Below, piece after piece: positions 25,906 to 34,158 of a stretch of 64,000 nt of DNA. The DNA comes from Neorhizobium galegae bv. orientalis str. HAMBI 540. Lineage in GTDB: Bacteria > Pseudomonadota > Alphaproteobacteria > Rhizobiales > Rhizobiaceae. The DNA lies in contig NZ_HG938353.1 in the NCBI RefSeq assembly GCF_000731315.1, positions 3,782,001 through 3,846,000 of the forward strand, read 5' to 3'. Positions within the stretch are counted from its first letter, which is position 1, and each line of letters opens with the position of its first letter. The position numbers were made by a program, and so were the translations under genes. The notes below the pieces were generated by a model. That model was not told the origin of the DNA. It did no database searches and worked only from the letters and a program-made list of their open reading frames with translations.

Positions 25906-26652
25906 TCACCCCGTTACGAAATAATAGATCGTCAGACCCACCCCGACGGCCACCACACACCAGCGCAGTACTGCCTGCGGCACCCGCCGCGCCATCCACA
26001 CGCCGGCATAACCGCCCAGCGCGCCTGCCGGGATCATCACGATCGCTTCCGGCCAGGCGATGACCCCGCCGCCGACGAAGACGATGATGGCGACCGCCGC
26101 GATCAGGATCGCCAGCATGTTCTTGAGTGCGTTGAGATGGTGGTAACTGCCGCCGGTCGTCACCCCGAGCACGGCGAGCATCATGATGCCCATGCCGGCG
26201 CCGAAGAACCCGCCATAGATTGCCGTCAGCAACTGCCCGATGACGGAGCCGGGAGAATTGGCCGACCGCTCCGCAGACGCCTTCGGTTTCAGCCACGGTC
26301 CCGCGGCAAACACCGCCGTCGCAGCTGCCAGCAGCCAGGGCACCAGCGCGCGAAAGGACGGATTGTCGAGCGACAGCAGCAGGAAGGCCCCCGCAAAGGC
26401 GCCGATCACCGAAACCAGCGCAAGCACCAGCGCGCTGCGCCAGCGGCTGGAAATTTCGTCCCAATAGGCGATCGTCGAAGTAACGTAGCCCGGAAACTGA
26501 ACGATCGAGGACGTCGCATTGGCTAGGATCGGCGGAACGCCGGCAAGCGTCATCGCTCCGAAGGTCAGAAAGGTCCCGCCGCCGGCGATCGCATTGACCG
26601 CACCGGACAGGAAGCCCGCCGCGGCGAGCAGGGCTATCATTGTGATTGTCAT
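25906..26652 (-). CDS. TSUP family permease (sulfite exporter TauE/SafE-like)
   Basis: A 248-residue TSUP membrane permease. It has the family repeats GFLSGAVNAIAGGGTFLTFGAM near the N-terminus and AIYGGFFGAGMGIMMLAVLG after the centre, with about eight hydrophobic helices. I use the ATG at 26652 (MTITMIALLAA), which has GAGGA 8 nt before it; the longer frame begins in the rplS promoter region. It is inserted on the opposite strand between trmD and rplS. It is only distantly similar to the TSUP gene at 2245-2982. Confidence 0.88.
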   Translation of the reverse strand: MTITMIALLAAAGFLSGAVNAIAGGGTFLTFGAMTLAGVPPILANATSSIVQFPGYVTSTIAYWDEISSRWRSALVLALVSVIGAFAGAFLLLSLDNPSFRALVPWLLAAATAVFAAGPWLKPKASAERSANSPGSVIGQLLTAIYGGFFGAGMGIMMLAVLGVTTGGSYHHLNALKNMLAILIAAVAIIVFVGGGVIAWPEAIVMIPAGALGGYAGVWMARRVPQAVLRWCVVAVGVGLTIYYFVTG

Positions 26653-26917
26653 TGATGTTTCCTCATCCCTGATCATCAGATAGCGGCTTCGACGAAAGGC
26701 AGCAATAGCGGGCTTTTTCGTCACAAAATCGCAATCGACGGGATGACAAACCCATGTCTTTGGTGTATTGGCCCAGCCGGAAATGGGAAATATCCCGTCG
26801 ACCAGCAACAAAGAATGGTGAATTCGCTCTGCCGAAAAGGCAAATCTCCGAGGCTTGGACCAAAGGGATAATATCCGAGCGCTCTGGCTGTTTCAGAAGA
26901 ACCAAAGGTTTGAGACG

Positions 26918-27472
26918 ATGAATATCATCCAGGAATTGGAAGCCGAACAGGCCGCCAAGATTGCAGCCAAGCGCACGCTTCCGGAATTTTCCGCTGGCGA
27001 CACCGTCCGCGTCAACGTGAAGGTCACGGAAGGCACCCGTACCCGCGTACAGGCTTATGAAGGCGTCTGCATCGCCCGTTCCGGCGGCGGCATCAACGAA
27101 AGCTTCACCGTTCGCAAGATCTCCTACGGCGAAGGCGTCGAGCGCGTATTCCCGGTCTACTCGCCGATGGTCGAGAGCGTCGAAATCGTTCGCCGCGGTA
27201 AGGTCCGTCGCGCCAAGCTCTATTACTTGCGCGATCGTCGCGGCAAGTCGGCTCGTATCGTCGAAGACACCGGCGTTCGCGCCCGCAAGCTGAATGACGC
27301 CGAGCGTCAGGCCGTTGCCGAAGAGAAGGCACGTATCGAAGCCGAGAAGGTTGCAGCAGCCCAGGCTCTCGCCGCCGAAAAGGCAGCAGCGGAAGCCGCT
27401 GAAGCAAAGGCCGCAGCAGAAGCTGCCGAAGCCGCAGAAGCCGCCAAGGCTGCTGAAGCGACTGCCGAATAA
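26918..27472 (+). CDS. rplS: 50S ribosomal protein L19
   Basis: A 184-residue L19, which sits at the 30S-50S interface. The core (about 1-120) has [49 protein letters not shown] and [18 protein letters not shown]. The last 60 or so residues are an alanine/glutamate/lysine-rich helix, much longer than the roughly 115-residue E. coli protein but common in Rhizobiales. The ATG at 26918 is preceded by AAAGG. A strong terminator follows 20 nt after the stop. Confidence 0.97.
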   Translation: MNIIQELEAEQAAKIAAKRTLPEFSAGDTVRVNVKVTEGTRTRVQAYEGVCIARSGGGINESFTVRKISYGEGVERVFPVYSPMVESVEIVRRGKVRRAKLYYLRDRRGKSARIVEDTGVRARKLNDAERQAVAEEKARIEAEKVAAAQALAAEKAAAEAAEAKAAAEAAEAAEAAKAAEATAE

Positions 27473-27492
27473 GCTTTTCATATCGAATACGG

Positions 27493-27520
27493 AAAAGGCG
27501 GCCTTCGAGCCGCCTTTTTT
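27493..27520 (+). terminator. rplS intrinsic terminator
   Basis: A perfect 10-bp stem AAAAGGCGGC/GCCGCCTTTT with a CTTCGA loop and a run of six T. The A-run on the other side makes it usable in both directions, also for the convergent SnoaL-like gene. Confidence 0.93.
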
Positions 27521-27536
27521 GTTATGCGATACAGGT

Positions 27537-28049
27537 TTAATTTCTGACGGCCGAATCCCAGTGTTCGTCGGCCTTGCCATTGACGATACGCCATGTGTCG
27601 AACCAGGTGCTGGTATAACTCTTCGAAGGATCGCGAGCATCTTTCATTTCGCGCACCGTCCCCACGGTCACCAGATCGCCTTCCGCTGTGACAAAGGCGA
27701 CCGGCGTTTTTATCTTGGTCGGAATGGGGCTCGGCTTCCGCTTCAGGACGTCGATGAAATAGCGTACCACCCCCTCGCGCCCTGACGCGGCATTCGGGTT
27801 GTGCTGGATGTAACGTTCAGTGAGATACTGATCGGCCTTGTCCCACTGATTGGCTTCCAGCAGGTCACGGACGATGCCGTAGACAACCTGCTTGTTTGCA
27901 TGCAGCTTGGGGTCCGTGCTGGTGAAAAGCGCGTCTTTGTCCGGGGCGGCCATCACCGGCTCCTGTGCCAGCGAGGGCGCGGTAAGCGTACCCATCGCGG
28001 CCCCGAACAGGACCAAACCCAGGGCGGCATGTTTCAAAGCTCGTATCAT
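27537..28049 (-). CDS. Secreted SnoaL-like (NTF2-fold) protein
   Basis: A 170-residue protein with a signal peptide (MIRALKHAALGLVLFGAAM...SLAQ) and a SnoaL-like NTF2-fold domain: VVYGIVRDLLEANQWDKADQYLTERYIQHNPNAASGREGVVRYF is the usual first half and DTWRIVNGKADEHWD the end. These proteins are small periplasmic or cytosolic pockets, some of which catalyse aldol or isomerase steps; no substrate can be named. The ATG at 28049 has GGAG 7 nt upstream, better than the ATG at 28055. It lies downstream of the MFS gene on the same strand. Confidence 0.8.
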   Translation of the reverse strand: MIRALKHAALGLVLFGAAMGTLTAPSLAQEPVMAAPDKDALFTSTDPKLHANKQVVYGIVRDLLEANQWDKADQYLTERYIQHNPNAASGREGVVRYFIDVLKRKPSPIPTKIKTPVAFVTAEGDLVTVGTVREMKDARDPSKSYTSTWFDTWRIVNGKADEHWDSAVRN

Positions 28050-28172
28050 CGACATTCTCCAAGCGTTTTGATCTGGCTTGCCAAAAGACATAGGAGAAAC
28101 GCCGATGAGGCGGAAGGAGGCAGTTTTGCCGCCATTGGTTCCGCAGAGGGAACCAATGGCAGTAACGTCCGG

Positions 28173-29453
28173 TCAGACGGAGATCGCCTGTCTCGCCGCC
28201 AACATTCGGCCGACGATGATGACGAGGACACCGGCGACAGCAAGGCAGACTGCCAGGAAGACCATCGGCAGGATATCGTTGCCGGTCGAATCCCGGATCC
28301 AGGGGACGACGTTCTGTGCGATGAAGCCGCCGAGATTGCCGACTGAATTGATCGCCGCAATGCCGGCCGCAGCGCCCGCACCCCTGAGGAAGCGAGAGGG
28401 AAGGCTCCAGAAGACCGGCTGACCAGCGAAAATGCCGGCTGCGGCGACGCAAAGGAAAGTGAACTGCAAGATCGGCGAGGTGACGAGCGCCGAAAGCGCC
28501 AGGCATATCGCGCCGACGAAGGCTGGACCGACAATATAGGGAGTTTTGCTCTCGGCCCGGTCTGCGGCGGTCGGCACCACCCATAGCGCGAGCGCGACGA
28601 TCACCCACGGAATGATGTTGATCAAGCCGTTCGTCGTGTTCGAGACGCCGAACCCCCTGACGATGGTCGGCAGCCAGTAGCTGAGACCGTAGGCAGCGAG
28701 CGGAAAGCCGATATAGCAGAGCGCCATCAGAAGCACTCGCGGATTGACGAGCGCCTTGAATCCGTTGTCTGCATGCTCTTCCATTCCGGAATTCTCACGC
28801 GCCAGCCGATCGTGCAGCCAGCGCTTTTCATCCTCCGTCAGGAATTTCGCCTTTTCTGGCGTGTCGTCGAGATAAAAGAGAGTGACGATCCCGGCGAGCA
28901 CCGCCGGAATGCCGGTCGCCAGGAAGACCCATTGCCATCCCTCATGGCCAAGCAGCCCTTTGAGATCAAGCAGCATGCCTCCAATGGGGGCGCCCACGGC
29001 ATTGGCGAGCGCGCTGAAGATCATGAACAGGCCAACCATGCGGCCGCGATAATCCTTCGGGAACCAGAGCGTCAGCAGGTAGAGGACGCCCGGGAAGAAG
29101 CCTGCTTCCGCAACGCCGAGCAGGAAACGGAGGATGTAGAACATCGTCGCGTTCTGCGTGTAGGCGAGCGCCACGGTCACAATGCCCCAGGTGATCATGA
29201 TGCGGGCGAACCAGCGGCTGGCGCCGAACCGGTTGAGGAAGAGGTTACTCGGGACCTCGAACAAAAAATAGCCGATGAAAAAAAGCGAGGCGCCGAGACC
29301 ATAGGCATATTCGCTCATGCCGAGCGCGCCGACCATTTCCAGCTTGGCATAGCTGACGTTCTGACGGTCGATATAGGCAATCAGATAAAGGATGCCGAGG
29401 AACGGCATAAGCCGCCACACGATCTTTGAAATTAGCTCTTTTTCCTGAACCAA
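28173..29453 (-). CDS. MFS transporter, anion:cation symporter (ACS) family
   Basis: A 426-residue, 12-helix major-facilitator permease of the ACS group (tartrate, phthalate, 4-hydroxyphenylacetate or glucarate type). Signatures are YIDRQNVSYAKLEM in helix 1, RFLLGVAEAGFFPGVLYLLTLWFP, RGRMVGLFM and EEKRWL-like TEDEKRWLHDRL in the central loop. The start appears to be a TTG at 29453, supported by GGAG 8 nt upstream. It is divergent from the ABC substrate-binding gene, with a 167-bp shared promoter region. It probably imports an organic acid by proton symport. Confidence 0.87.
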   Translation of the reverse strand: MVQEKELISKIVWRLMPFLGILYLIAYIDRQNVSYAKLEMVGALGMSEYAYGLGASLFFIGYFLFEVPSNLFLNRFGASRWFARIMITWGIVTVALAYTQNATMFYILRFLLGVAEAGFFPGVLYLLTLWFPKDYRGRMVGLFMIFSALANAVGAPIGGMLLDLKGLLGHEGWQWVFLATGIPAVLAGIVTLFYLDDTPEKAKFLTEDEKRWLHDRLARENSGMEEHADNGFKALVNPRVLLMALCYIGFPLAAYGLSYWLPTIVRGFGVSNTTNGLINIIPWVIVALALWVVPTAADRAESKTPYIVGPAFVGAICLALSALVTSPILQFTFLCVAAAGIFAGQPVFWSLPSRFLRGAGAAAGIAAINSVGNLGGFIAQNVVPWIRDSTGNDILPMVFLAVCLAVAGVLVIIVGRMLAARQAISV

Positions 29454-29620
29454 CTTAGTTACTCCAAAGCATTTGCCGCAGAGGAAGCAGCGTATTTCGG
29501 TGAAGGGGATGTAGGGGACCCCATCATGCGCGGCAAGAAAAAGATGCTCGCCGCCGGCCGCTTGCTATCGGCTGGCTTTTCATGAGAGGGATTCGCCAGC
29601 CATTTGTCAGGAGTGCCACA

Positions 29621-30415
29621 ATGCTCTCACGCCGTATGCTGATCTCCGGCCTTGCTGCCCTTGCCTTTGCACCCGCCGCCAGCGCCGCCGAACTGCCTGA
29701 CCTGAAGGGCCGCACCGTGGTGGTGGTGACGGAAAACGCCTATCCGCCACTGCAATTCGTCGATCCGAAGAGCGGCAAGGCGATCGGCTGGGAATATGAC
29801 GCGATGGCCGAGATCGCCAGGCGGCTGAATTTCAAGCTCGAATACCAGAACACCAGCTGGGACACGATGATCCAGGCCGTTTCCGACGGGCAATACGACA
29901 TCGGCATGACCGGCATCACCATCAAGGACGACCGCAAGGAAAAGGTCGATTTCTCCGATCCCTATATGCGCTCGCAGCAGCTGATGCTGGTGCGCGGCGA
30001 TGAAAAACGCTTCACCGACGCCAAGAGTTTTGGCGCCCTGACGACCGGACTGATTGGCGCCCAGCCGGGAACAAGCCCGTTCTACACGGCGGCCTACGAA
30101 ATCCTCGACGGCAACGAGCAGAACCCGCGGATCAAGCTGTTCGAAACCTTCGGTGCGACCGTGCAGGCGTTGAAGGCGGGAGACGTCGATCTGGTGCTGA
30201 CTGACAGCACCGCCGGCGACGGTTACGTCAAGGCCTCCGGCGGTGCCTTGAAGCTGATTGGCGAGCCGCTCGGCACCGAGGATTTCGGCTTCATCTTCAA
30301 GAAGGGATCCGATCTTGTTTCGCCGGTCAACGCGGCGATCGCCGTGCTGAAGGCAGACGGCACGCTCGATGTGCTGAACAGGAAATGGTTCCTCGATTAC
30401 AAGATGGGCCAGTAG
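29621..30415 (+). CDS. Amino-acid ABC transporter substrate-binding protein
   Basis: A 264-residue periplasmic binding protein of the polar amino-acid family (SBP_bac_3). A signal peptide (MLSRRMLISGLAALAFAPAA) is followed by VVVVTENAYPPLQFVD, GWEYDAMAEIARRL, YDIGMTGITIKDDRKEKVDFSDPY and GDVDLVLTDSTAG. AGGAG lies 8 nt before the ATG at 29621. The permease gene follows after 4 bp. The ligand (glutamine, glutamate, arginine or similar) cannot be fixed. Confidence 0.9.
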   Translation: MLSRRMLISGLAALAFAPAASAAELPDLKGRTVVVVTENAYPPLQFVDPKSGKAIGWEYDAMAEIARRLNFKLEYQNTSWDTMIQAVSDGQYDIGMTGITIKDDRKEKVDFSDPYMRSQQLMLVRGDEKRFTDAKSFGALTTGLIGAQPGTSPFYTAAYEILDGNEQNPRIKLFETFGATVQALKAGDVDLVLTDSTAGDGYVKASGGALKLIGEPLGTEDFGFIFKKGSDLVSPVNAAIAVLKADGTLDVLNRKWFLDYKMGQ

Positions 30416-30419
30416 AGGC

Positions 30420-31238
30420 ATGGCGCCTCCGCGCCGCATGTCATCCGGACAGCAGGATTTCCCCTGGTGGCTGGTCGCCTTCGGGATCCTTTGTTTCGGC
30501 CTTGCGGTGGTCATCGCCCTCAACGACCTCTATTCCCAAGTTTTCAATGTCGTCGCCAAGGGCATCGGCATCACGGTCGGCGTGACGCTGGCCGCCTTTC
30601 TCCTGGCGACGCTGCTGGGGCTCGGCATCGCGCTTGCGGGGCTGTCTGGCAATGTCGTGCTGAGGCAGGCGGCGCGTTTCTATATCGAGCTCATCCGCGG
30701 CATCCCGATCCTCGTCCTGCTCTTCTACATCGCCTTCGTCGGCGCGCCGGCTTTCGTGACGTTCTACAATTGGATGCTGGCGCCGCTGATCGAACGCAAC
30801 TGGGGCCAGGCGCTTCTGGTGCGAGACGTCTCGCTCTTGTGGCGGGCGATCATCGCGCTGACGATCGGTTATGCAGCCTTCATCGCTGAAATCTTTCGCG
30901 CCGGATTCCAGGCCGTCGACATCGGCCAGATCGAGGCGGCGAAAGCGCTGGGCCTCAGTCGCTGGCAGCGTTTCCGGTTGATCGTCTTTCCGCAGGCGAT
31001 GCGGGTGATCCTGCCGCCGCTTTCCAACGACTTCGTCTCGATGGTGAAGGATTCGTCGCTCGTCTCGGTCCTCGGTGTCGCCGACATCACCCAGATGGCC
31101 AAGGTCTATGCGGCAGGCTCCTTCCGCTTCTTCGAAACCTATTCGATCGTCACCTATATCTACCTGCTGCTGACGATCGGCCTGTCGCTGGCCCTGCGCG
31201 GCCTCGAAAGACGTTTGCGGAGAAGGACAGAGCGCTAG
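30420..31238 (+). CDS. Amino-acid ABC transporter permease
   Basis: A 272-residue inner-membrane permease of the HisM/GlnP type. The helices include VFNVVAKGIGITVGVTLAAFLL, and the conserved block YIELIRGIPILVLLFYI. The ATPase-contact EAA loop is IEAAKALGLSRWQRFRLIVFPQAMR. It pairs with the binding protein just upstream. No ATP-binding subunit is encoded next to it, so it must borrow one from elsewhere in the genome. Confidence 0.92.
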   Translation: MAPPRRMSSGQQDFPWWLVAFGILCFGLAVVIALNDLYSQVFNVVAKGIGITVGVTLAAFLLATLLGLGIALAGLSGNVVLRQAARFYIELIRGIPILVLLFYIAFVGAPAFVTFYNWMLAPLIERNWGQALLVRDVSLLWRAIIALTIGYAAFIAEIFRAGFQAVDIGQIEAAKALGLSRWQRFRLIVFPQAMRVILPPLSNDFVSMVKDSSLVSVLGVADITQMAKVYAAGSFRFFETYSIVTYIYLLLTIGLSLALRGLERRLRRRTER

Positions 31239-31274
31239 TAGCAAAAGGCGGCCCGGAGGGCAGCGCTAGCTGCA

Positions 31275-31303
31275 TTGACGATATTCAGTTTTCTGTCTAG
31301 CTA
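31275..31303 (+). promoter_or_regulatory. Promoter of the leader peptide / attenuator transcript
   Basis: TTGACG (31275-31280), a 17-nt spacer and TAGCTA (31298-31303). The overlapping CTATAT at 31301 is a better rhizobial -10 but would give a 20-nt spacer. The expected start lies at about 31310-31312, i.e. on or just before the ATG of the leader peptide. Confidence 0.5.
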
Positions 31304-31311
31304 TATTGATC

Positions 31312-31368
31312 ATGAAGATTCCAACGGTTCTCGTAGTGGTGATAGGGCGCATGGGCACGGTGGCGTAG
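31312..31368 (+). CDS. Leader peptide MKIPTVLVVVIGRMGTVA
   Basis: An 18-codon reading frame reads MKIPTVLVVVIGRMGTVA and ends in TAG. It has no Shine-Dalgarno sequence and begins at the predicted transcription start, so it would be leaderless, as reported for the trp leader of Sinorhizobium. Seven of its 18 residues are Val, Leu or Ile, six of them in residues 6-11. It runs into the first arm of a hairpin, and an intrinsic terminator follows. This is the layout of ribosome-dependent attenuation. That the peptide is made is an inference. Confidence 0.55.
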   Translation: MKIPTVLVVVIGRMGTVA

Positions 31369-31393
31369 CCATCCGGCGAAAGCACCCATGCGC
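31347..31393 (+). promoter_or_regulatory. Attenuator hairpin overlapping the leader peptide
   Basis: GCGCATGGG (31347-31355, the end of the leader reading frame) pairs with CCCATGCGC (31385-31393). An inner stem GGTGGC-GTA-GCCATC spans the stop codon. A ribosome positioned on the leader would occlude the first arm and free the second. An alternative pairing that disrupts the terminator was not clearly identified by eye. Confidence 0.5.
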
Positions 31394-31400
31394 GGCAAGC

Positions 31401-31424
31401 AGGCTCCTGACGGGGCCTTTTTTT
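31401..31424 (+). terminator. Intrinsic terminator before the efflux gene
   Basis: AGGCTCC/GGGGCCT (7 bp with one T-G pair), a TGAC loop, and seven T. It stands 68 nt before the MFS start and 32 nt past the leader stop, so it would stop transcripts before the transporter unless overridden. GCCCCG at 31427-31432 could compete for the same GGGGC. Confidence 0.8.
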
Positions 31425-31492
31425 ATGCCCCGCAGCTTTGGCAGCGTCCCGTCAGACCCTCACATCATCCCGCTGACAAAACGGACGAGACC

Positions 31493-32725
31493 ATGACGAG
31501 CAATCCTGTTCAGGAACCAAGCGCTGAAACGATCAGCGGAACCGTTATCGCTCCACCTCGATTGATAACTCTCATCTTGCTTTCCGCCCTTGCGGTGTTG
31601 CCGGTAAATATGATTTTGCCGTCGCTGCCGAACATTGCCGCGACGTTCGAGGCTGATTTTGCATTGGTCAACATGTCGGTCGCCGGCTTCGCGATTATCA
31701 CCGCACTCTTAGAGGTGATCGGAGGCGCGATATCGGATCGATTTGGACGCCGGCCTGTCGTGTTAATTTCCCTGTCGATCTTCGTCGTTGCGTCGGTCGG
31801 ATGTGCTCTCGCCCCGAATATCGGGGTTTTCCTTCTATTCCGCGCAATGCAAGCGGGCATCGCGCCATGCTATTCTGTCGCTCTGGTGATCATTAAAGAA
31901 ACATCGGATGGACGCGAAGCCGCAAGCAAATTTGGCTACCTCGCCATGGGGTGGGCACTGGCTCCCATGGTCGGCCCTTTGTTCGGTGGATCGTTGGACG
32001 AGCTGTTCGGGTGGCGATCGAGCTTCGTTGTTTTCGTGATCCTTGGAGTAGCCGCCTTTGTTTTATCTATGCACGAGTTAAAGGGAGTTCTTGCGCCGCA
32101 CCGGTCGAAAACAAAATACCTCGCCTCTTATGGGCAACTTCTCGGCTCGGCTCGTTTCTGGGCTTACACCCTATGCATGGCCTGCTCGATGGGGGTGCTT
32201 TATGTATTCTTGGGAGGAGCCCCGTTGGTAATCGGCGACGCACTCGGTGGATCGAGCGCAAAGCTCGGTTTTTACATGGGGCTGGTCCCTGCCGGCTTTA
32301 TCCTGGGTAGCTATCTCGCTGGCCGATACGCTTCGAAGAAGTCGCTAGGCGCGATTCTGGTTTTTGCCCGGCTTCTGACATGCACAGGATTGCTGCTCGG
32401 CTTGATCCTGGCGATACTTGACCTGACGCACGTTCTCGCCTTCTTCGGACCTTGCATCCTCATCGGCGTAGGCAACGGGTTGACCATGCCGGCAGCCAAT
32501 AGCGGCGCAATGTCTGTACGGTCTGATCTTATTGGCACCGCTGCGGGGCTAGCCGCCGCCATGAGAATTGCAGGCGGAGCCATCGTAGCTTCTATCGCCG
32601 GTCTGTTCCTTCCGGATTCTGTCCATGCGCTTTTCATTATGATGCTGGCATCCGCCTCGCTCGCACTGCTTGCGGCGTTGTATGCGGCTCATCTCGATCG
32701 GCGTGTTTCCCTGTCTCTTTTATAG
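31493..32725 (+). CDS. Multidrug efflux MFS transporter, Bcr/CflA family
   Basis: A 410-residue, 12-helix drug:proton antiporter of the DHA1 Bcr/CflA/CmlA group. Typical blocks are LPVNMILPSLPNIAATFEADFALVN in helix 1, the motif-A loop GAISDRFGRRPVVL, RAMQAGIAPCYSVALVII (motif C region) and GWRSSFVVFVILGV. The ATG at 31493 follows GGACGAG; the longer frame reads through the terminator. Codon use is more AT-rich than its neighbours (TTA, ATA and TTT are frequent), which suggests later acquisition. It lies behind the leader-peptide attenuator. Confidence 0.9.
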   Translation: MTSNPVQEPSAETISGTVIAPPRLITLILLSALAVLPVNMILPSLPNIAATFEADFALVNMSVAGFAIITALLEVIGGAISDRFGRRPVVLISLSIFVVASVGCALAPNIGVFLLFRAMQAGIAPCYSVALVIIKETSDGREAASKFGYLAMGWALAPMVGPLFGGSLDELFGWRSSFVVFVILGVAAFVLSMHELKGVLAPHRSKTKYLASYGQLLGSARFWAYTLCMACSMGVLYVFLGGAPLVIGDALGGSSAKLGFYMGLVPAGFILGSYLAGRYASKKSLGAILVFARLLTCTGLLLGLILAILDLTHVLAFFGPCILIGVGNGLTMPAANSGAMSVRSDLIGTAAGLAAAMRIAGGAIVASIAGLFLPDSVHALFIMMLASASLALLAALYAAHLDRRVSLSLL

Positions 32726-32799
32726 CTGCGACCAATTTCATCCATCTCAAAGAGAGACTAAGGAATTGCCTCATCAGCCCGAAAGCCGCCTGTAAATTC

Positions 32800-32841
32800 C
32801 TGTCGCAAAACTCTTTCGGAAAAGTCAGAGTTTTGCGACAG
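32800..32841. repeat. Perfect 15-bp inverted repeat between convergent genes
   Basis: CTGTCGCAAAACTCT (32800-32814) and AGAGTTTTGCGACAG (32827-32841) are exact inverted copies around a 12-nt loop. No T-run follows on either strand, so it is not a classical terminator, though it may block convergent transcription between the MFS and PPK2 genes. Confidence 0.75.
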
Positions 32842-32921
32842 ACGGTGTCCACATTTCAGTTACGGACTGGCGCCTAAAGGCCCCGAGTTGTTTTACTCTC
32901 CTCGAGCGCCAGACAACGGCG

Positions 32922-33836
32922 TCAGTACGCTTCCGGAACGTACATGTCCGCTGGCACCGGATGACGGATGTAATCGTCGTTCCGAACGCGGCCCGGCAGG
33001 TCGATCTGCTCCTTCGGCACGGTCTCGTAGGGCACCTGGGCGAGAAGATGGGAGATCATGTTGAGCCGCGCCTTCTTCTTGTCGACGGCCTGCACCACCC
33101 ACCACGGCGCTTCCGGGATGTGGGTGCGCTGGAGCATCTCTTCCTTGGCCTTGGTATATTCTTCCCAGTGGACGCGGCTTTCGAGATCCATCGGCGACAG
33201 CTTCCATTGCTTCAGCGGATCGTGGATGCGCATCTTGAAGCGGAATTCCTGCTCCTCGTCGGTGATCGAGAACCAGTACTTGACGAGGATGATGCCGGAG
33301 CGGACCAGCATGCGCTCGAATTCCGGCACCGAGCGGAAGAATTCTTCCAGCTCGTCCTTGGTGCAGAAGCCCATCACCCGCTCGACGCCGGCGCGGTTGT
33401 ACCAGGAGCGGTCGAACAGCACCATTTCGCCGGCCGTCGGCAGATGCGGCACGTAGCGCTGGAAATACCACTGGCTGCGCTCCCGCTCGGTCGGCGCCGG
33501 AAGGGCGACGGTGCGGCAGACGCGCGGATTGAGGCGCTGGGTGACGCGTTTGATGGCGCCGCCTTTGCCGGCCGAGTCGCGCCCTTCGAACAGCACGACC
33601 ATCTTCAGCTTCTTGTATTGCACCCAGTCCTGCAGGCGGACGAGCTCGTGCTGGAGGCGGAACAGCTCGCGGAAGTAGATGCGGCGGTCGATCGTCGCCT
33701 CGGCGGGCTCGGACATGCCTTCGGCGACCAGCTCGTCGAGCCGGTCCTCTTCCATCTGCATTTCCAGCTCTTCATCGAAGCTGTCGGCGATCTCTTCCTT
33801 GATGCGGCTGAGCTGGTCTTGCATGGGTTCGGACAT
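32922..33836 (-). CDS. ppk2: Polyphosphate kinase 2 (PPK2)
   Basis: A 304-residue class I PPK2, which moves phosphate between polyphosphate and nucleoside diphosphates. The P-loop is FEGRDSAGKGG (about 83-93), Walker B and lid are VLFDRSWYNRAGVERVMGFC, and RSGIILVKYWFSITDEEQ and HDPLKQWKLSPMDLESR are family blocks. A charged N-terminal helix (about 1-45) precedes the kinase domain. It is monocistronic, with an unlabelled 322-bp region upstream. Confidence 0.93.
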   Translation of the reverse strand: MSEPMQDQLSRIKEEIADSFDEELEMQMEEDRLDELVAEGMSEPAEATIDRRIYFRELFRLQHELVRLQDWVQYKKLKMVVLFEGRDSAGKGGAIKRVTQRLNPRVCRTVALPAPTERERSQWYFQRYVPHLPTAGEMVLFDRSWYNRAGVERVMGFCTKDELEEFFRSVPEFERMLVRSGIILVKYWFSITDEEQEFRFKMRIHDPLKQWKLSPMDLESRVHWEEYTKAKEEMLQRTHIPEAPWWVVQAVDKKKARLNMISHLLAQVPYETVPKEQIDLPGRVRNDDYIRHPVPADMYVPEAY

Positions 33837-34158
33837 CTTGGCATTCCTCCGTTATGGAAACTGAGATCAACCACGTTTCCGCGAAAGCTTTATGACAGAG
33901 ATGCGACAGATTTCCCGCAACGCAATTCGATTGCCGATTTCTTCGGAAACTGGTATTCCAGCCGCCATGGGATCGAAATTCGGATGCCTCGCGAACCAGA
34001 TTGTCGTGCTGCAGGACCACAAGCGTCTGCCGGCACGCTTTTTCGCGCGGGTGTCCGGGGCGCTTTGCGACCGACTTAGCTGACCTTCCTCAGCTTGAGG
34101 CAGCCTCGTGCTGCCGGATACCCATTTCCTGTTTCAGTCAGCTTAACGGACAGCAGCC
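33837..34158. other. Intergenic region between ppk2 and leuC
   Basis: 322 bp with no gene I can support; it must hold the divergent promoters of ppk2 and leuC. A short hairpin CCTCA-GCT-TGAGG lies about 65 nt before leuC. No leader peptide rich in leucine codons was found. Confidence 0.5.

Noticed and set aside
31388..31492. N-terminal extension of the Bcr/CflA gene
   Set aside because: The longer frame runs through the intrinsic terminator and lacks a ribosome-binding site; the ATG at 31493 gives the family length.
33837..34158. Leucine leader peptide for leuC
   Set aside because: No short frame with a leucine-codon run and no terminator-antiterminator pair was found upstream of leuC.
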